From: Acinetobacter pullicarnis | Lineage (GTDB): Bacteria; Pseudomonadota; Gammaproteobacteria; Pseudomonadales; Moraxellaceae | Reading direction: 5' to 3' | DNA: 64,000 nucleotides | NCBI RefSeq assembly: GCF_006352475.1 | Contig: NZ_VCMZ01000001.1 | Location: forward strand, 1,426,001 to 1,490,000 | Part shown: in pieces, positions 1 through 10,319 of the stretch | Position numbering within the stretch: the first letter of the stretch is position 1 | Layout: every line of letters begins with the position of its first letter | Position numbers and translations under genes: made by a program | The notes under the pieces: model-generated | Seen by the model: the letters and a program-made list of their open reading frames with translations, nothing else | Told to the model about the DNA's origin: nothing | The model's database searches: none

Positions 1-3000
1 CGATATTTAAATAAATACGACACCATTATTATTGATGAAGCGCATGAGCGTTCACTGAATATCGATTTCATCATGGGCTATTTAAAGCGACTTGTTGCTA
101 AACGCCCAGATTTAAAAGTGATTATCACTTCTGCAACACTCGATGTAAATCGATTCAGTCAGTATTTTAATGGCGCCCCAATTTTTGAAGTCGAAGGTCG
201 TAGCTTCCCTGTGGAAGTACGTTATCGTCCTATCTCTGAGCTGAGTATTGTGGGGAGTGATGATGATGACTTTGATCAATTTGAAGAAAATCTACCACGG
301 GCTGTCGTGCAAGCAGTTGAAGAATGTTTTAAAGATGCTGCGGAAAAAGGCCATCCAGAACATGCAGATATTCTAATTTTTTCCAGTACCGAGCAAGAGA
401 TTCGTGAACTTGAAGAAACCCTGAAAAAGTTCGGCCCGAAACACACACAAATCTTAACCCTATATGCGCGTTTGGCATTGAGTGAACAGCAAAAGATTTT
501 TAATCCATCTGGTGGTGGACGCCGCATTATTATTGCAACCAACGTCGCAGAAACAGCGTTAACCGTTCCGAATATTCGCTATGTCATCGATAGCGGTTTT
601 GCACGAATGTCACGTTATAACTATCGTTCTCGGGTGCAACGTTTACCGATTGAAGCAGTATCACAGGCTGCCGCAAATCAACGTAAGGGGCGTTGTGGCC
701 GTATTGCACCTGGGGTGTGTATTCGACTGTATAGCGAAGATGATTTCCAAGGTCGCCCAGAATTTACCGAACCTGAAATTAAACGGACCAATTTGGCTTC
801 TGTTATTTTGCAAATGCAAAGTTTGGGTTTGGGTGCAGTTGAGTCCTTTGATTTTATTGAGCCACCCGATCATCGTTTGGTTAATGATGGGCGTAAACTG
901 TTAATTGAATTAAGTGCTTATAACGAGAAAAAAGATGAGCTCACCAAAATCGGTCAAATGATGGCACGGATGCCAATTGATCCGCGCTTGTCACGCATGA
1001 TCGTGGCTGGGGCACATTTTGGGGTGTTGAATGAAATCTTGATTATTGTTGCGGCCTTAGCTGTACAAGACCCAAGAGAGCGCCCAGCAGACAAGCAAAC
1101 CCAAGCGGATCAAAAACATGCTTTATTCAAACAAGCTGATTCGGACTTCTTGTTTTATATTAAGTTGTGGGAAGCTTTGACCACTGGCACTGAAAATTCA
1201 ACCGAAAATAAACGTCGGCAGTTTGCAAGGCAGCATTTTCTAAGTTGGTTGCGTTTGCGTGAGTGGAAAAAAACCCATGAGCAATTAATGGATTTGGCGC
1301 AATCTTTAAAGTTCACTTTAAACGATAAACCAGCCAATTATGAAAACTTACACCGTGCTTTACTGACTGGCTTGCTGTCTTTTATTGCCAATAAAACCGA
1401 TGATAAAAATGTGTATATGGCGGTACGTCAGCAAAAAGCACGAGTTTTTCCAGCGTCAACCTTGCATAAAAGTAATACAGCTTGGGTGATGGCTTTTGAA
1501 ATGGTTGAGACTTCACAGGTTTATTTGCGTGGTTTGGCCAAGATTGAACCTGAATGGATTTTATTGGCGGCACCTGACTTATTAAAACATCATTATTTTG
1601 AGCCACATTGGTCGAAAAAAAGTGGGATGGTCAATTGCTACGATCAAATTTCTTTATTTGGTTTGATTATTGAACCAAAACGCCCAACCAATTATGAAAA
1701 AATAGATCAGCCTGCAGCACATGAAATATTCTTAAGAGATGCTTTAACCACTGGGAATCTTGGGATTACGCCACCATTTTTAAAATATAACTTATTAAAA
1801 CTTGAAGAAGTTGAACGGGTTGAAGATAAGTTGCGTCGTCGTGATTTGGTGGTGGATGAAGAAACGATTTACCAGTTTTATCTGAGTAAGGTGCCAACTG
1901 AAATTGCCAGTCGTCGTAGTTTTGAGGATTGGCGTACGACGGTTGAAGCTGAGCAGCCGCGTTTTTTATATGTGGAAAATGATGCACTTTGGCTAAATGA
2001 TCGTCCAACTACTGGGCAGTTCCCTGATTATTTGCACAATGGTGAGCTGCGACTGGCAGCGAGTTATTTGTTTGACCCAAGTCATGAAGAAGATGGTGCA
2101 AGCGTTAGAATTCCGCTGCAAGCTTTGGCACAGGTCGATGAGGATATTTGGTCATGGGGTATTCCGGGATGGCGACAAGATTTAATTGAAGCCTTGCTCA
2201 AATCGCTACCTAAGGATAAACGCCGTAATTTGGTGCCAATCCCAGATACTGCACGAAAGCTGATGCAAGGGATTCAGTCTGTGCAGCCATCAGAACATTT
2301 ATTTCGTTATTTGGCTTTTCAATTGCGTGGTCATCAGATTACGGCACAAGACTTCTCTTTAGAACGTATTGAACCTTTTTTGATTCCGCTGATTAAGGTG
2401 ATTGATGAAAAAGGGCGAATCATTGAAAAAGGTCGTGATTTAAGTGAGTTAAAAGCCAGATGTCGTACTGAAACCCATCGAGCAGTCAAACAACTTAGTG
2501 GTGAGTTCAGTACTTTTCCAGACAACTTTATCTTTGAAAGTGCCCAAAAGGTCACTGGCGTGGTACTCAAGCAATATCAAGCACTGGTGCCATCTAAGCC
2601 ATTTAACCTACTGAGTGCAAAGAGTATTTCATCTGTAGTCATTCAAACATTTAATGATCCTGTTGAGGCGACACAGCAACACCGTGAAGGGATTATTGGT
2701 TTGGTTTATATGCAGTTGGGTGATTTGATTCGCCAATTGAAAAAGCAAATTTCCAAACAACTGGCTTTGGCTTATTCACCTTTAGGTGATCGCGCGCAAT
2801 TAGAACAAATGCTGATTTATGCGACATTGCAGATGTCGATTCAGAGATTACCGTTGCAGCAAGCGGATTATCAAACTTTGCTGGTGCAGGTAAAAAAAGA
2901 ATTTCTGAGTCATGGTCAAACAGCATTACAAATGATGTCGGAGATTTATATTCAATGGCAATCGATTCGACACAAGTTGTTAATGCTAGATCAAGATATT

Positions 3001-3351
3001 TTTGCCAAGAGTATTGATGATATTGAAGATCAATTGGACTTAATGAGCCTATCTGATTTTATTTATAGCAAACCGCATGAAATCTGGTTGGAATATCCAC
3101 GTTATTTAAAAGCATTAATTCTTCGATTAGACCGTTTACCCAATAATTTAAATCGTGATCTTGCTGCAATTAAAGATATTGATCCTTGGATGGATAAATT
3201 ATTTAAGTTTAAACATGATCTACGTTTAACAGCTTTATATTTCATGACTGAAGAATTACGCATTTCACTATTTTCCCAACCAATGAAAACCAAAATGCCA
3301 GTTTCGAGCACACGTCTTCAAAAGTTATGGGATGATGTGGGAATCAGTTAA
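1..3351 (+). CDS. hrpA: ATP-dependent RNA helicase HrpA (5' end outside window)
   Basis: DEAH-box RNA helicase that unwinds structured RNA in the cytoplasm; HrpA family members act in mRNA processing and rescue of stalled ribosomes. The frame is open from base 1, so the N-terminus and Walker A motif lie upstream. Visible codons 12-15 are DEAH, followed by the SAT motif at about 44-46 and motif VI (QRKGRCGR) at about 226-233. After the helicase core come the HA2/OB region and the long C-terminal domain (DUF3418 type) characteristic of HrpA rather than HrpB. 1116 residues are visible; HrpA proteins are about 1300. The ATG at 73 is internal, because the DEAH box lies before it. The KAS III-type gene follows after 34 nt with no terminator between, so they may be co-transcribed. 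Confidence 0.96.
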   Translation, partial: RYLNKYDTIIIDEAHERSLNIDFIMGYLKRLVAKRPDLKVIITSATLDVNRFSQYFNGAPIFEVEGRSFPVEVRYRPISELSIVGSDDDDFDQFEENLPRAVVQAVEECFKDAAEKGHPEHADILIFSSTEQEIRELEETLKKFGPKHTQILTLYARLALSEQQKIFNPSGGGRRIIIATNVAETALTVPNIRYVIDSGFARMSRYNYRSRVQRLPIEAVSQAAANQRKGRCGRIAPGVCIRLYSEDDFQGRPEFTEPEIKRTNLASVILQMQSLGLGAVESFDFIEPPDHRLVNDGRKLLIELSAYNEKKDELTKIGQMMARMPIDPRLSRMIVAGAHFGVLNEILIIVAALAVQDPRERPADKQTQADQKHALFKQADSDFLFYIKLWEALTTGTENSTENKRRQFARQHFLSWLRLREWKKTHEQLMDLAQSLKFTLNDKPANYENLHRALLTGLLSFIANKTDDKNVYMAVRQQKARVFPASTLHKSNTAWVMAFEMVETSQVYLRGLAKIEPEWILLAAPDLLKHHYFEPHWSKKSGMVNCYDQISLFGLIIEPKRPTNYEKIDQPAAHEIFLRDALTTGNLGITPPFLKYNLLKLEEVERVEDKLRRRDLVVDEETIYQFYLSKVPTEIASRRSFEDWRTTVEAEQPRFLYVENDALWLNDRPTTGQFPDYLHNGELRLAASYLFDPSHEEDGASVRIPLQALAQVDEDIWSWGIPGWRQDLIEALLKSLPKDKRRNLVPIPDTARKLMQGIQSVQPSEHLFRYLAFQLRGHQITAQDFSLERIEPFLIPLIKVIDEKGRIIEKGRDLSELKARCRTETHRAVKQLSGEFSTFPDNFIFESAQKVTGVVLKQYQALVPSKPFNLLSAKSISSVVIQTFNDPVEATQQHREGIIGLVYMQLGDLIRQLKKQISKQLALAYSPLGDRAQLEQMLIYATLQMSIQRLPLQQADYQTLLVQVKKEFLSHGQTALQMMSEIYIQWQSIRHKLLMLDQDIFAKSIDDIEDQLDLMSLSDFIYSKPHEIWLEYPRYLKALILRLDRLPNNLNRDLAAIKDIDPWMDKLFKFKHDLRLTALYFMTEELRISLFSQPMKTKMPVSSTRLQKLWDDVGIS

Positions 3352-3385
3352 TATAGAATAAGTTTTATAGGGCAAGGAGTATTGC

Positions 3386-4501
3386 ATGGGCATTCGTATT
3401 ACAGGTACTGGTTTATTTCACCCTGAACATGTCATTAGTAATGAAGAGTTGGTTACAAGTTTAAATGCATATGTGGATCAATATAACCACGATCATGCTG
3501 ACCAAATTGAAGCAGGTGAAAAGACCGCCTTACGTGGCTCAAGCGCAGAGTTCATTGAAAAAGCTTCTGGGGTGAAATGCCGATATGTTATTGAAAAAAC
3601 AGGTATTTTAGATCCAAAGCGCTTGCGTCCTTATTTGACTGAACGCAGTGATGATGAACTTTCAATTCAAGCTGAGTGGGGGGTGACTGCTGCTAAGCAA
3701 GCGATGCAAAATGCGGGTGTGACTGCTGAAGATATTGATGTGGTTATTTTGGCATGTTCAAATTTACAACGTCCTTATCCTGCTGTCGCAGTTGAGATTC
3801 AGACTGCTTTGGGGATTCAAGGCTATGCTTATGATATGAATGTGGCTTGTTCTGCGGCCACTTTTGGTTTAAAGCAAGCCTATGATGCGATTCAGTCTGG
3901 AGCGCGTCGTGTCCTTTTAGTTAATGTTGAGATTACCTCTGGGCATACGGATTATCGTTCACGTGACTGTCATTTTATTTTTGGTGATGTTGCGACCGCA
4001 TCGGTTATTGAAAATACAGAAACCAAGACAGGTTTTGAAATCTTAGACACCAACTTATTTACCCAGTTCTCAAATAATATTCGGAATAACTTTGGCTTCT
4101 TAAACAGCAGTGAAGATGCAGTTAAAGATGATAAACAGTTCCGTCAAGATGGGCGCAAAGTGTTTAAAGAGGTCTGTCCACTGGTCGCTAAAATGATCAC
4201 AGCGCAGTTAGAAAAGAATCAAATCTTACCTTCACAAGTTAAACGTTTCTGGTTGCATCAAGCCAATGCCACCATGAATGAATTGATTCTCAAACTGGTT
4301 GTGGGTAAGCCAGCAGCAGAAGCTCATCCAGAATTGGTGCCAATTATTCTCGACGAATTTGCCAATACGTCTTCTGCGGGGGTGATTATTGCGCTTCATC
4401 GTAGTGCTGATCAGGTCAATGATGGCGAATATGGGGTACTTTGTTCATTCGGTGCTGGCTATTCGGTTGGTTCGATTTTGGTACAAAAACGTGTTGCTTA
4501 A
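3386..4501 (+). CDS. beta-ketoacyl-ACP synthase III family protein (FabH-like)
   Basis: Thiolase-fold condensing enzyme of the KAS III family, which joins an acyl-CoA starter to malonyl-ACP in fatty acid synthesis. The Cys-His-Asn triad is visible: Cys155 in [10 protein letters not shown], His291 in HQAN and Asn327 in FANTSSAG. At 371 aa it is longer than classical FabH (about 320), with extra residues near the N-terminus, like the second FabH-type proteins of Pseudomonas and Acinetobacter. An AAGGAG ribosome site precedes the ATG. It lies directly behind hrpA. Starter preference (acetyl, longer acyl or a beta-oxidation intermediate) cannot be read from the sequence, so no symbol is given. 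Confidence 0.9.
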   Translation: MGIRITGTGLFHPEHVISNEELVTSLNAYVDQYNHDHADQIEAGEKTALRGSSAEFIEKASGVKCRYVIEKTGILDPKRLRPYLTERSDDELSIQAEWGVTAAKQAMQNAGVTAEDIDVVILACSNLQRPYPAVAVEIQTALGIQGYAYDMNVACSAATFGLKQAYDAIQSGARRVLLVNVEITSGHTDYRSRDCHFIFGDVATASVIENTETKTGFEILDTNLFTQFSNNIRNNFGFLNSSEDAVKDDKQFRQDGRKVFKEVCPLVAKMITAQLEKNQILPSQVKRFWLHQANATMNELILKLVVGKPAAEAHPELVPIILDEFANTSSAGVIIALHRSADQVNDGEYGVLCSFGAGYSVGSILVQKRVA

Positions 4502-4564
4502 ACAAGGTGTTATTAGAAAAATGGGTGACTTAAATAAAACTATTTAAAAAGTACCATTGTTGAT

Positions 4565-4597
4565 TAAAAACTGCTCCCAATATGGGGGCATTTTTTA
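4565..4597 (+). terminator. Rho-independent terminator after the KAS III gene
   Basis: A 7-bp stem (TGCTCCC / GGGGGCA, one G-T pair) with loop AATAT is flanked by an A run and followed by six Ts. It lies 64 nt after the stop codon. The rest of 4502-4786 holds no gene that I can see. Confidence 0.75.
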
Positions 4598-4786
4598 TGC
4601 AACTTAATTGGTGGGCTTAGAGGGGGGAGTTTTTAGGTTAAACCGACCCAGTATTGCTTGGTCAGATGGTTAATCATGCTTCTTTTGTTACGGAGACTCA
4701 TTTTTTATGAAATTATAATTTGAAAAACTTGCATGTTTGCTGAAAGCCCATTAAAACTAAATGAGCTCTATAAAAAAGGATTGATT

Positions 4787-5404
4787 ATGAAGTTGTATTA
4801 TTCACCGGGCGCATGTTCTTTGGCTTCTCATATTATTTTAAATGAAATTAACGTAGATTTTGATTTGGAGCGTGTTGATCTATCTACACATATCACAGAA
4901 AAAGGAAAAGACTTTTATAGTATTAATGCGAAAGGGTATGTGCCAGCATTGGAGATCAATCCGGGGCTAATTCTGACAGAAAATGTCGCTATTTTACCCT
5001 TCTTGGCGCAACACGATCCTAAGCAAGATTTGATTCCACCTTCAGGCCTAGGGCGTGCCAAAGTGCTTGAATGGCTTGGTTATTTGAACTCTGAATTGCA
5101 TGATGCTTACGCAGTGTTTTTTGCTGCGAAGTTACAGCTGAATGAAGAAGAAAAACAACGTGGCTATGCAACCCTTGATAAGGTCTTAACCTATATTGAA
5201 AACTATCTGGGTGAGTCAGATTTCGATTATTTGGTAAATGATAATTTTGGCCCTGCAGATGCCTATTTATTTGTGCTCACCAATTGGTCGAAAGTCGTTC
5301 AGCATGACCTTTCTGCATTTAAAAATATTTTGGCATTACGTAAAAAAGTGGCAGTTCGTCAATCTGTGCAAATTGCGATGCGCGATGAGGGCTTAATTCC
5401 TTAA
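4787..5404 (+). CDS. glutathione S-transferase family protein
   Basis: Probable bacterial glutathione S-transferase: an N-terminal thioredoxin-like domain (about residues 1-80, beginning MKLYYSPGACSLA) and a helical C-terminal domain. Such enzymes conjugate or reduce substrates with glutathione in the cytoplasm; the SPGACS turn is typical of the bacterial beta-type group. The start is set at 4787 because AAAAAGGA sits just upstream and the GST fold begins at once. An in-frame ATG at 4733 would add 18 residues unlike the family. At 205 aa the length is usual. It is a single gene ended by a strong shared terminator. The substrate is unknown. Confidence 0.9.
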   Translation: MKLYYSPGACSLASHIILNEINVDFDLERVDLSTHITEKGKDFYSINAKGYVPALEINPGLILTENVAILPFLAQHDPKQDLIPPSGLGRAKVLEWLGYLNSELHDAYAVFFAAKLQLNEEEKQRGYATLDKVLTYIENYLGESDFDYLVNDNFGPADAYLFVLTNWSKVVQHDLSAFKNILALRKKVAVRQSVQIAMRDEGLIP

Positions 5405-5426
5405 GCGGTTAAAGTTAGTCTAAATT

Positions 5427-5470
5427 TTCAATAAAAATGAGGCATTTATATCTGCCTCATTTTTATTGAA
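5427..5470. terminator. bidirectional terminator between GST gene and thiG
   Basis: A perfect 18-bp inverted repeat (5427-5444 and 5453-5470) with an 8-nt loop. A G+C core (TGAGGCA/TGCCTCA) is flanked by A-rich and T-rich tails, so it can stop transcription from both converging genes. Confidence 0.9.
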
Positions 5471-5503
5471 CAAGCCTATTTAGCGCTATTTCTTTAAATC
5501 ATG

Positions 5504-6292
5504 TTATTTAAAGAAATAGCCAGTTTCTGGTGAGCTTGCATTGGCAGCCATACGTTTGATCGGCATACGGCCCGCCAAATAGGCTTCGCGGCCTGCTTCA
5601 ACTGCTTTTCTCATCGCAGACGCCATTAAGATTGGGTTTTGTGCAGCAGCAATCGCAGTATTCATGAGCACGCCATCACAACCGAGCTCCATCGCAATCG
5701 CAGCATCACTTGCGGTACCAACACCAGCATCAACCAGGATCGGAACCTTGGCATTTTCTTTAATAATCGATAAGGTATGTGGGTTTAAAATACCCAAACC
5801 TGAACCAATCAGACTGCCTAAAGGCATAACTGCAACACAGCCCATACTTTCAAGTTCTTGTGCCACGATTGGGTCATCTGAGGTGTAAACCATCACTTCA
5901 AAGCCATCATCAACCAAGACTTTGGCTGCTTTTAGCGTTTCGGTGACATTGGGGTATAGCGTTTTTTCATCACCCAATACTTCAAGCTTGACCAGATTGT
6001 GACCATCAAGCAGTTCACGCGCCAACATGCAAGTACGCACCGCACTATTCGCATCAAAACAGCCTGCCGTGTTAGGCAGAATGGTGTATTTTTCTGGGGG
6101 AATCACAGACAGTAAATTAGGTTGATCTGGGTGCTGACCGATGTTTACTCTGCGAATGGCGACTGTGACAATTTCTGCCGCACTGGCTTGGATTGCCAAA
6201 CCAGTTTCAGTCAAATCCTTATATTTCCCAGTACCGACCAGTAAACGAGAGTTAAAACGACGGCTACCGATAATAAGTGGTGTATCTTCCAT
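5504..6292 (-). CDS. thiG: thiazole synthase ThiG
   Basis: Forms the thiazole phosphate ring of thiamine from deoxyxylulose phosphate, dehydroglycine and the sulfur carried on ThiS. A TIM-barrel protein of 262 aa. The Schiff-base lysine is Lys102 in the motif [15 protein letters not shown], and the NTAGC block and a C-terminal GVGTASDAA phosphate-binding stretch are present. The start is MEDTPL at 6292, preceded by GGAG. Longer in-frame starts overlap thiS. It lies directly downstream of thiS on the same strand and is presumably co-transcribed. No TPP riboswitch was recognised upstream of the pair. Confidence 0.96.
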   Translation of the reverse strand: MEDTPLIIGSRRFNSRLLVGTGKYKDLTETGLAIQASAAEIVTVAIRRVNIGQHPDQPNLLSVIPPEKYTILPNTAGCFDANSAVRTCMLARELLDGHNLVKLEVLGDEKTLYPNVTETLKAAKVLVDDGFEVMVYTSDDPIVAQELESMGCVAVMPLGSLIGSGLGILNPHTLSIIKENAKVPILVDAGVGTASDAAIAMELGCDGVLMNTAIAAAQNPILMASAMRKAVEAGREAYLAGRMPIKRMAANASSPETGYFFK

Positions 6293-6305
6293 GCAAAGCT
6301 CCATA

Positions 6306-6503
6306 TTAGCCGCCACCGACGGCTTGAATAATTTCAATTCGATCTTGATCAGAAATAGGGGTGGTCTCAAGTTTGCTTTTTGCAATGATCATTTCATTGG
6401 CTTCAACAGCAAACCGTTTGCCATCTAAGGAAAGTGTTTGAATCAATTGCAGTAAGTTCGTGCAAGAGGTGTCTTGAACCAGACCATTTAAATAAATTTG
6501 CAT
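6306..6503 (-). CDS. thiS: sulfur carrier protein ThiS
   Basis: Small ubiquitin-fold sulfur carrier (65 aa) that is adenylated and thiocarboxylated at its C-terminal glycine and hands sulfur to ThiG. The C-terminus AVGGG has the required Gly-Gly end. The start MQIYLNG at 6503 gives the usual length; an upstream in-frame ATG at 6551 would add 16 residues outside the fold. The gap to thiG is 13 nt, so the two form a unit. thiF, thiO and thiH are not next to it, unlike the larger thi operons of enterics; thiE lies elsewhere in this window. Confidence 0.93.
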   Translation of the reverse strand: MQIYLNGLVQDTSCTNLLQLIQTLSLDGKRFAVEANEMIIAKSKLETTPISDQDRIEIIQAVGGG

Positions 6504-6528
6504 TACAGACCTATTTAACAACGAAAAA

Positions 6529-6894
6529 CTATTTAGGGTATCGGAATGCATTCCAAGCTAAAACCAGCCAGCCTAAAATCATAAATGCACCTCCAATTGG
6601 GGTAATTGCACCAAAGATTCGAGGAATGCCTATACTCATTAAGTAGAGCGAGCCGCAGAATAAAAATATTCCAATTTGTAGACAAATAAAACTGAATTTT
6701 ATAGGGAGGCGCGGGAGGGTTTTGGCCATGATACCTAAGGCAAGTAGCCCAAGTGCATGATAGAAAAAGTAGTCAGTTGCTGTATGCCACCATGCAAGTT
6801 GCTCAGGTGTGGCAAATGATTTCAATCCATGTGCACCGAAGGCACCTAAAATTACAGCAAATGTTAAATTGAGTGCAGCGATAGCAATCCACAT
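6529..6894 (-). CDS. DUF423 family membrane protein (YgdD-like)
   Basis: Small inner-membrane protein of about 121 aa with four hydrophobic segments and the DUF423 hallmark GAFGAHGLK near the N-terminus. A WHTA...YHALGLLALG stretch follows and the C-terminal helix is GWLVLAWNA. Function is unknown in the family. The ATG at 6894 is chosen; a TTG two codons upstream (6900) is possible and neither has a strong ribosome site. It stands 25 nt upstream of thiS on the same strand, so it may share a transcript with thiSG, though a role in thiamine synthesis is not implied. Confidence 0.88.
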   Translation of the reverse strand: MWIAIAALNLTFAVILGAFGAHGLKSFATPEQLAWWHTATDYFFYHALGLLALGIMAKTLPRLPIKFSFICLQIGIFLFCGSLYLMSIGIPRIFGAITPIGGAFMILGWLVLAWNAFRYPK

Positions 6895-7067
6895 AAGCAA
6901 GTATTGTCTTCATCAAATTGTGCCCAACTTTAGCATATATTCTTCAGATGAATAAAGAAAAACAATCTAAGCTATGTTGAAATCGAAGGAGAAAATAAAA
7001 AGGCCGTCATGCAGACGAATGTATGATGAAATATTCCGAATGCATAACAACCTGGTGTAGCTTTAAA

Positions 7068-7937
7068 TTAATTTGAGGACATGGCGACTTTAATTTTTTC
7101 CATCGCATTTTTTTCTAACTGACGGATGCGTTCAGCTGAAACATTATATTCTGCGGCAAGTTCGTGCAGCGTCGATTTATCATCATCTAACCAGCGACGT
7201 TGTAAAATCGTACGTGAGCGATCATCGAGTTGATCCATCGCTTCATGTAATGCTGTGTTGCTTTGTGTCTCATAATCCTCGTTTTCAACCAATCGCGCAG
7301 GGTCATAGCGATTGTCTTCGAGGTAAAGCGCTGGAGCAACATAACTTGGACCATCATCATCGTCCTCACCTTGTGCTTCAAATGCAGCATCATAAGCCGT
7401 CAGGCGTCCCTCCATTTCGAGTACTTGCTCTGCTGTTACGTTTAATTCATCTGCAATGAGTTGTGCTTCAGCAAGGGTAAGTTTTTTACTCGATTTTTTT
7501 AGGCTACGTAAATTAAAAAATAATTTACGCTGTGCTTTGGTGGTTGCAATTTTAACGATTCGCCAATTTCGAATGACGTACTCATGAATTTCAGCTTTAA
7601 TCCAATGCACCGCAAATGAGACCAATCTGACTCCCATACTTGGGTCAAAGCGTTTAACGGCTTTCATTAAGCCTAGATTGCCTTCCTGAATGAGGTCTCC
7701 TTGAGGTAATCCATAACCCGCATAACTACGCGCAATATGAACCACAAATCGGAGATGGGACATTACCAGCATCTTTGCCGCATCTAAATCTTGATCATAA
7801 AAATAACGCTCGGCTAATTCTTTCTCTTGCTCGGGCGTTAAAATAGGGATTTGATTGACAGTGCTAATATAAGCACCAAGATTGACGCCTGGCGCAGATA
7901 AGGACAGGGGCATCAATTGATTGCTGCTGTCACGCAT
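7068..7937 (-). CDS. rpoH: RNA polymerase sigma factor RpoH (sigma-32)
   Basis: Heat-shock sigma factor that directs RNA polymerase to chaperone and protease promoters. 289 aa. Sigma region 2 ([30 protein letters not shown]) and region 4 ([20 protein letters not shown]) are clear. The RpoH-box, QRKLFFNLR at residues 136-144, separates it from RpoD and RpoS. A strong AAGGAG precedes the ATG. Translation of rpoH is typically controlled by mRNA structure around the start codon; I did not fold it. The tusA-like gene is upstream on the same strand, 141 nt away. Confidence 0.97.
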   Translation of the reverse strand: MRDSSNQLMPLSLSAPGVNLGAYISTVNQIPILTPEQEKELAERYFYDQDLDAAKMLVMSHLRFVVHIARSYAGYGLPQGDLIQEGNLGLMKAVKRFDPSMGVRLVSFAVHWIKAEIHEYVIRNWRIVKIATTKAQRKLFFNLRSLKKSSKKLTLAEAQLIADELNVTAEQVLEMEGRLTAYDAAFEAQGEDDDDGPSYVAPALYLEDNRYDPARLVENEDYETQSNTALHEAMDQLDDRSRTILQRRWLDDDKSTLHELAAEYNVSAERIRQLEKNAMEKIKVAMSSN

Positions 7938-8078
7938 GTATTCTCCTTATCGGATGAGCTTTGTATTGATACCAATGAGATCATCTTAATTAGATTAATT
8001 GCGATTGGTAAGCAATTTAGGGTAGAGAAATGTAAAACAATCTACAAATATGGATGTATTTAGTTTAAGTGGAAATAA

Positions 8079-8303
8079 TTAAGATTCAATGAGGTAATGA
8101 AATTCGTGTGTTGAAGTCTTACTTAAATGGCAGCTGATCTGATTGATTTGACAGTAGCGCAAAATATCAATCTCACTATGTGGATCAGACGAGCGTAGCA
8201 AGAATTGTTGCTGAGGTTGTGCGTTTTTAAGTTCACGTTTCAACATGAGCAATGGCATTGGGCAAGGTTTACCTAATGCGTTGATATCAATGAGCTGAGT
8301 CAT
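8079..8303 (-). CDS. TusA/SirA family sulfurtransferase
   Basis: Small (74 aa) sulfur-relay protein of the TusA/SirA/YeeD fold. The single cysteine that carries persulfide is Cys14 in the CPMP motif (family CPxP), followed by the typical PLLMLKRELK helix. Known members pass sulfur to tRNA 2-thiouridine or molybdenum-cofactor pathways; which of these applies here is not shown. The ribosome site is weak (GGT just before ATG). It is upstream of rpoH on the same strand and divergent from the cold-shock gene. Confidence 0.88.
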   Translation of the reverse strand: MTQLIDINALGKPCPMPLLMLKRELKNAQPQQQFLLRSSDPHSEIDILRYCQINQISCHLSKTSTHEFHYLIES

Positions 8304-8706
8304 TACCAGTGAGAACTCGACCTGTTTAAAAATGGGTTTTAGTATAGCTGAGTTAGGTCAAAATAAGCAGCCATTGCGCTTAAATTTTAACTTAACTCCT
8401 TCACTTTACGACTTATTATATTAGGATGGCTGAAAGACTAAAATCACTAAATAATTTTTATGAAAGAATTCTATAAAAAAATCTATTAATTAGTATTGAC
8501 CCATGATAAGCTCGGCTAGTACTTGGGCTTTACGATAATACAAAAATTGTTTTAAACCCTACTACTAATGGATGTAACCGGGATTTTGTTAATAGTTTTA
8601 CAGAATGATTACAAGCTTTGAAATTAATAAATATTTTAAACACTTGTTTGCTCTGCTGTTTGCAACACCGGGTGGTCCTTCTATCTTAATTACAGAGGAT
8701 TAACTT
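8304..8706 (+). promoter_or_regulatory. 403-bp divergent region and probable long cold-shock leader
   Basis: No gene is seen. It separates the minus-strand tusA-like gene from the cold-shock gene. The part nearest the cold-shock gene (about 8580-8706), ending in an AGAGG ribosome site, would suit the long structured 5' leader common on cold-shock mRNAs. I cannot place the promoter with confidence. Confidence 0.35.
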
Positions 8707-8919
8707 ATGACAGCTCGCGAACAAGGCGTAGTGAAATGGTTTAACGACACTAAAGGCTTCGGCTTTATTCAACGTAGCGGTGGTGATGATGTATTTGTTC
8801 ACTTCCGTGCGATCCAAGGTGATGGCCATCGTTCACTACGTGATGGTCAACGCGTTGAATTCAGTGTTGTGCAAGGTCAAAAAGGTTTTCAGGCTGAAGA
8901 AGTTCAACCTCTAGACTAA
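8707..8919 (+). CDS. cold-shock protein (CspA family)
   Basis: Single cold-shock domain of 70 aa, a small beta-barrel that binds single-stranded RNA or DNA and melts mRNA structure. Both RNA-binding motifs are present, RNP1 as KGFGFIQR and RNP2 as VFVHF. The start [17 protein letters not shown] is classical. An AGAGG ribosome site precedes the ATG and a terminator follows within 30 nt, so it is a one-gene transcript. Which csp paralogue it is, and whether it is cold-inducible, cannot be told from sequence. Confidence 0.95.
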   Translation: MTAREQGVVKWFNDTKGFGFIQRSGGDDVFVHFRAIQGDGHRSLRDGQRVEFSVVQGQKGFQAEEVQPLD

Positions 8920-8944
8920 TTCCCTCGTTTAATTACAAGGGTTG

Positions 8945-8975
8945 CGCTCCAATTTCGATGAATTGGGGCGTTTTT
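8945..8975 (+). terminator. terminator after the cold-shock gene
   Basis: A 10-bp stem (CGCTCCAATT / AATTGGGGCG, one G-T pair) with a 6-nt loop and a run of five Ts. Confidence 0.85.
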
Positions 8976-9025
8976 GTTTATAATAGCGTATATTTTACGT
9001 GACTGACTGTGTAGAGCGTCCATTT

Positions 9026-10174
9026 ATGTCTGGTTTCCAAACCCTGAATTTACATCCGCAACTAAAGCAAGCGATTGATGCTCTAGGGTTTAAACAAATG
9101 ACCCCAATCCAGCAGAAAGTGCTTACATATACACTTGCGGGCCACGATGCAATCGGGCGTGCTCAAACCGGAACTGGTAAAACTGCTGCATTTTTAATTA
9201 GTATTATCAATGATTTGTTACTTAATCCGATTACAGAACAACGTTATCGTGGTGAGCCACGTGCCTTAATTTTGGCACCAACACGTGAGTTGGCAATTCA
9301 GATTGAAAATGATGCTAAAGATTTTGTTAAATTTACCAATCTCAATGTCGTGACCTTGGTGGGTGGCGTTGATTTTGATAAGCAAAAAAAACAATTAAAT
9401 GAAAATTTTGTCGATATCTTGGTCGCGACACCAGGACGTTTAATTGATTTTACTGAACAGAAAGAAATTTGGTTAGATCAGATTGAATTTCTGGTTATTG
9501 ATGAAGCTGACCGTTTACTGGATATGGGATTTATTCCTTCAGTAAAACGTATTGTGCGTTATTCACCAAGAAAAGAGCAGCGCCAAACGCTGATGTTCTC
9601 TGCAACGTTTAGCTATGACGTACTTAACTTGGCACAACAATGGTTATGTGAGCCAGTGACTGTTGAAATTGAGCCAGAAAAGAAAACCAATGAAGATGTA
9701 GAACAACGTGTTTATGTCGTTGCAAAACAAGACAAATATAAGTTGTTGCGTGAAATCTTAAAAGATGAGCCGATTGAAAAAGTGATGATATTCGCCAATC
9801 GTCGTGATCAAGTGCGCAAACTTTATGAGAATTTAAAAAGAGATGGTTATCGTGTGGTCATGCTTTCGGGTGAAATTGCACAAGACCGTCGCTTGAAAAT
9901 GCTAGATCAATTCAAGAATGGTAATCACAATTTAATGATTGCAACAGATGTGGCAGGACGTGGGATTCATGTTGATGGCGTTTCACACGTGATTAACTTT
10001 ACTCTACCTGAGCAATCAGATGATTATGTGCATCGAATTGGTCGTACAGGTCGTGCTGGTACACAAGGAGTGAGCATAAGCTTCCTGTCAGAGGATGATG
10101 CGTTTTATTTGCCTGAAATTGAAAAAGCAATTGGGCAAAAATTACCACTGACGCGTTTAGATGGTTATTGCTAA
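9026..10174 (+). CDS. rhlB: DEAD-box RNA helicase (RhlB type)
   Basis: ATP-dependent RNA helicase, probably the degradosome-associated RhlB or a close relative. Motifs in order: Q motif (FKQMTPIQ), AQTGTGKT (Walker A), PTRELA, VIDEADR (DEAD box), FSATF, and [10 protein letters not shown]. About 382 aa with almost no C-terminal extension beyond the second RecA domain, which fits RhlB better than DeaD or SrmB. The start is uncertain: ATG at 9026 (MSGFQTLNL) begins just before the Q motif. A GTG at 8999 would add nine residues and lies close behind a TATAAT-like hexamer at 8979. Neither has a good ribosome site. Confidence 0.9.
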   Translation: MSGFQTLNLHPQLKQAIDALGFKQMTPIQQKVLTYTLAGHDAIGRAQTGTGKTAAFLISIINDLLLNPITEQRYRGEPRALILAPTRELAIQIENDAKDFVKFTNLNVVTLVGGVDFDKQKKQLNENFVDILVATPGRLIDFTEQKEIWLDQIEFLVIDEADRLLDMGFIPSVKRIVRYSPRKEQRQTLMFSATFSYDVLNLAQQWLCEPVTVEIEPEKKTNEDVEQRVYVVAKQDKYKLLREILKDEPIEKVMIFANRRDQVRKLYENLKRDGYRVVMLSGEIAQDRRLKMLDQFKNGNHNLMIATDVAGRGIHVDGVSHVINFTLPEQSDDYVHRIGRTGRAGTQGVSISFLSEDDAFYLPEIEKAIGQKLPLTRLDGYC

Positions 10175-10205
10175 TATCAGTTGAATGATACTGCTGACTG
10201 CTGTT

Positions 10206-10236
10206 AAAAACCCGAAGATTGAATCTTCGGGTTTTT
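10206..10236 (+). terminator. terminator after the DEAD-box helicase gene
   Basis: Inverted repeat CCCGAAGATT / AATCTTCGGG with adjoining A and T runs, ending in six Ts. Confidence 0.88.
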
Positions 10237-10319
10237 TGTTAGGATCTATGTGAAAATTAAATCATTTCAAGTGATGAGTGTGCTTTTAACAATTAAAGAC
10301 ACGCAAGATCTTTGAGTAA

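Noticed and set aside
73..3351. HrpA starting at the ATG at 73
   Set aside because: The frame is open from base 1 and contains the DEAH box before that ATG, so the gene simply enters the window from the left.
6306..6900. TPP riboswitch controlling thiSG
   Set aside because: The space upstream of thiS is only 25 nt and the region before the DUF423 gene shows no recognisable THI-box pattern.
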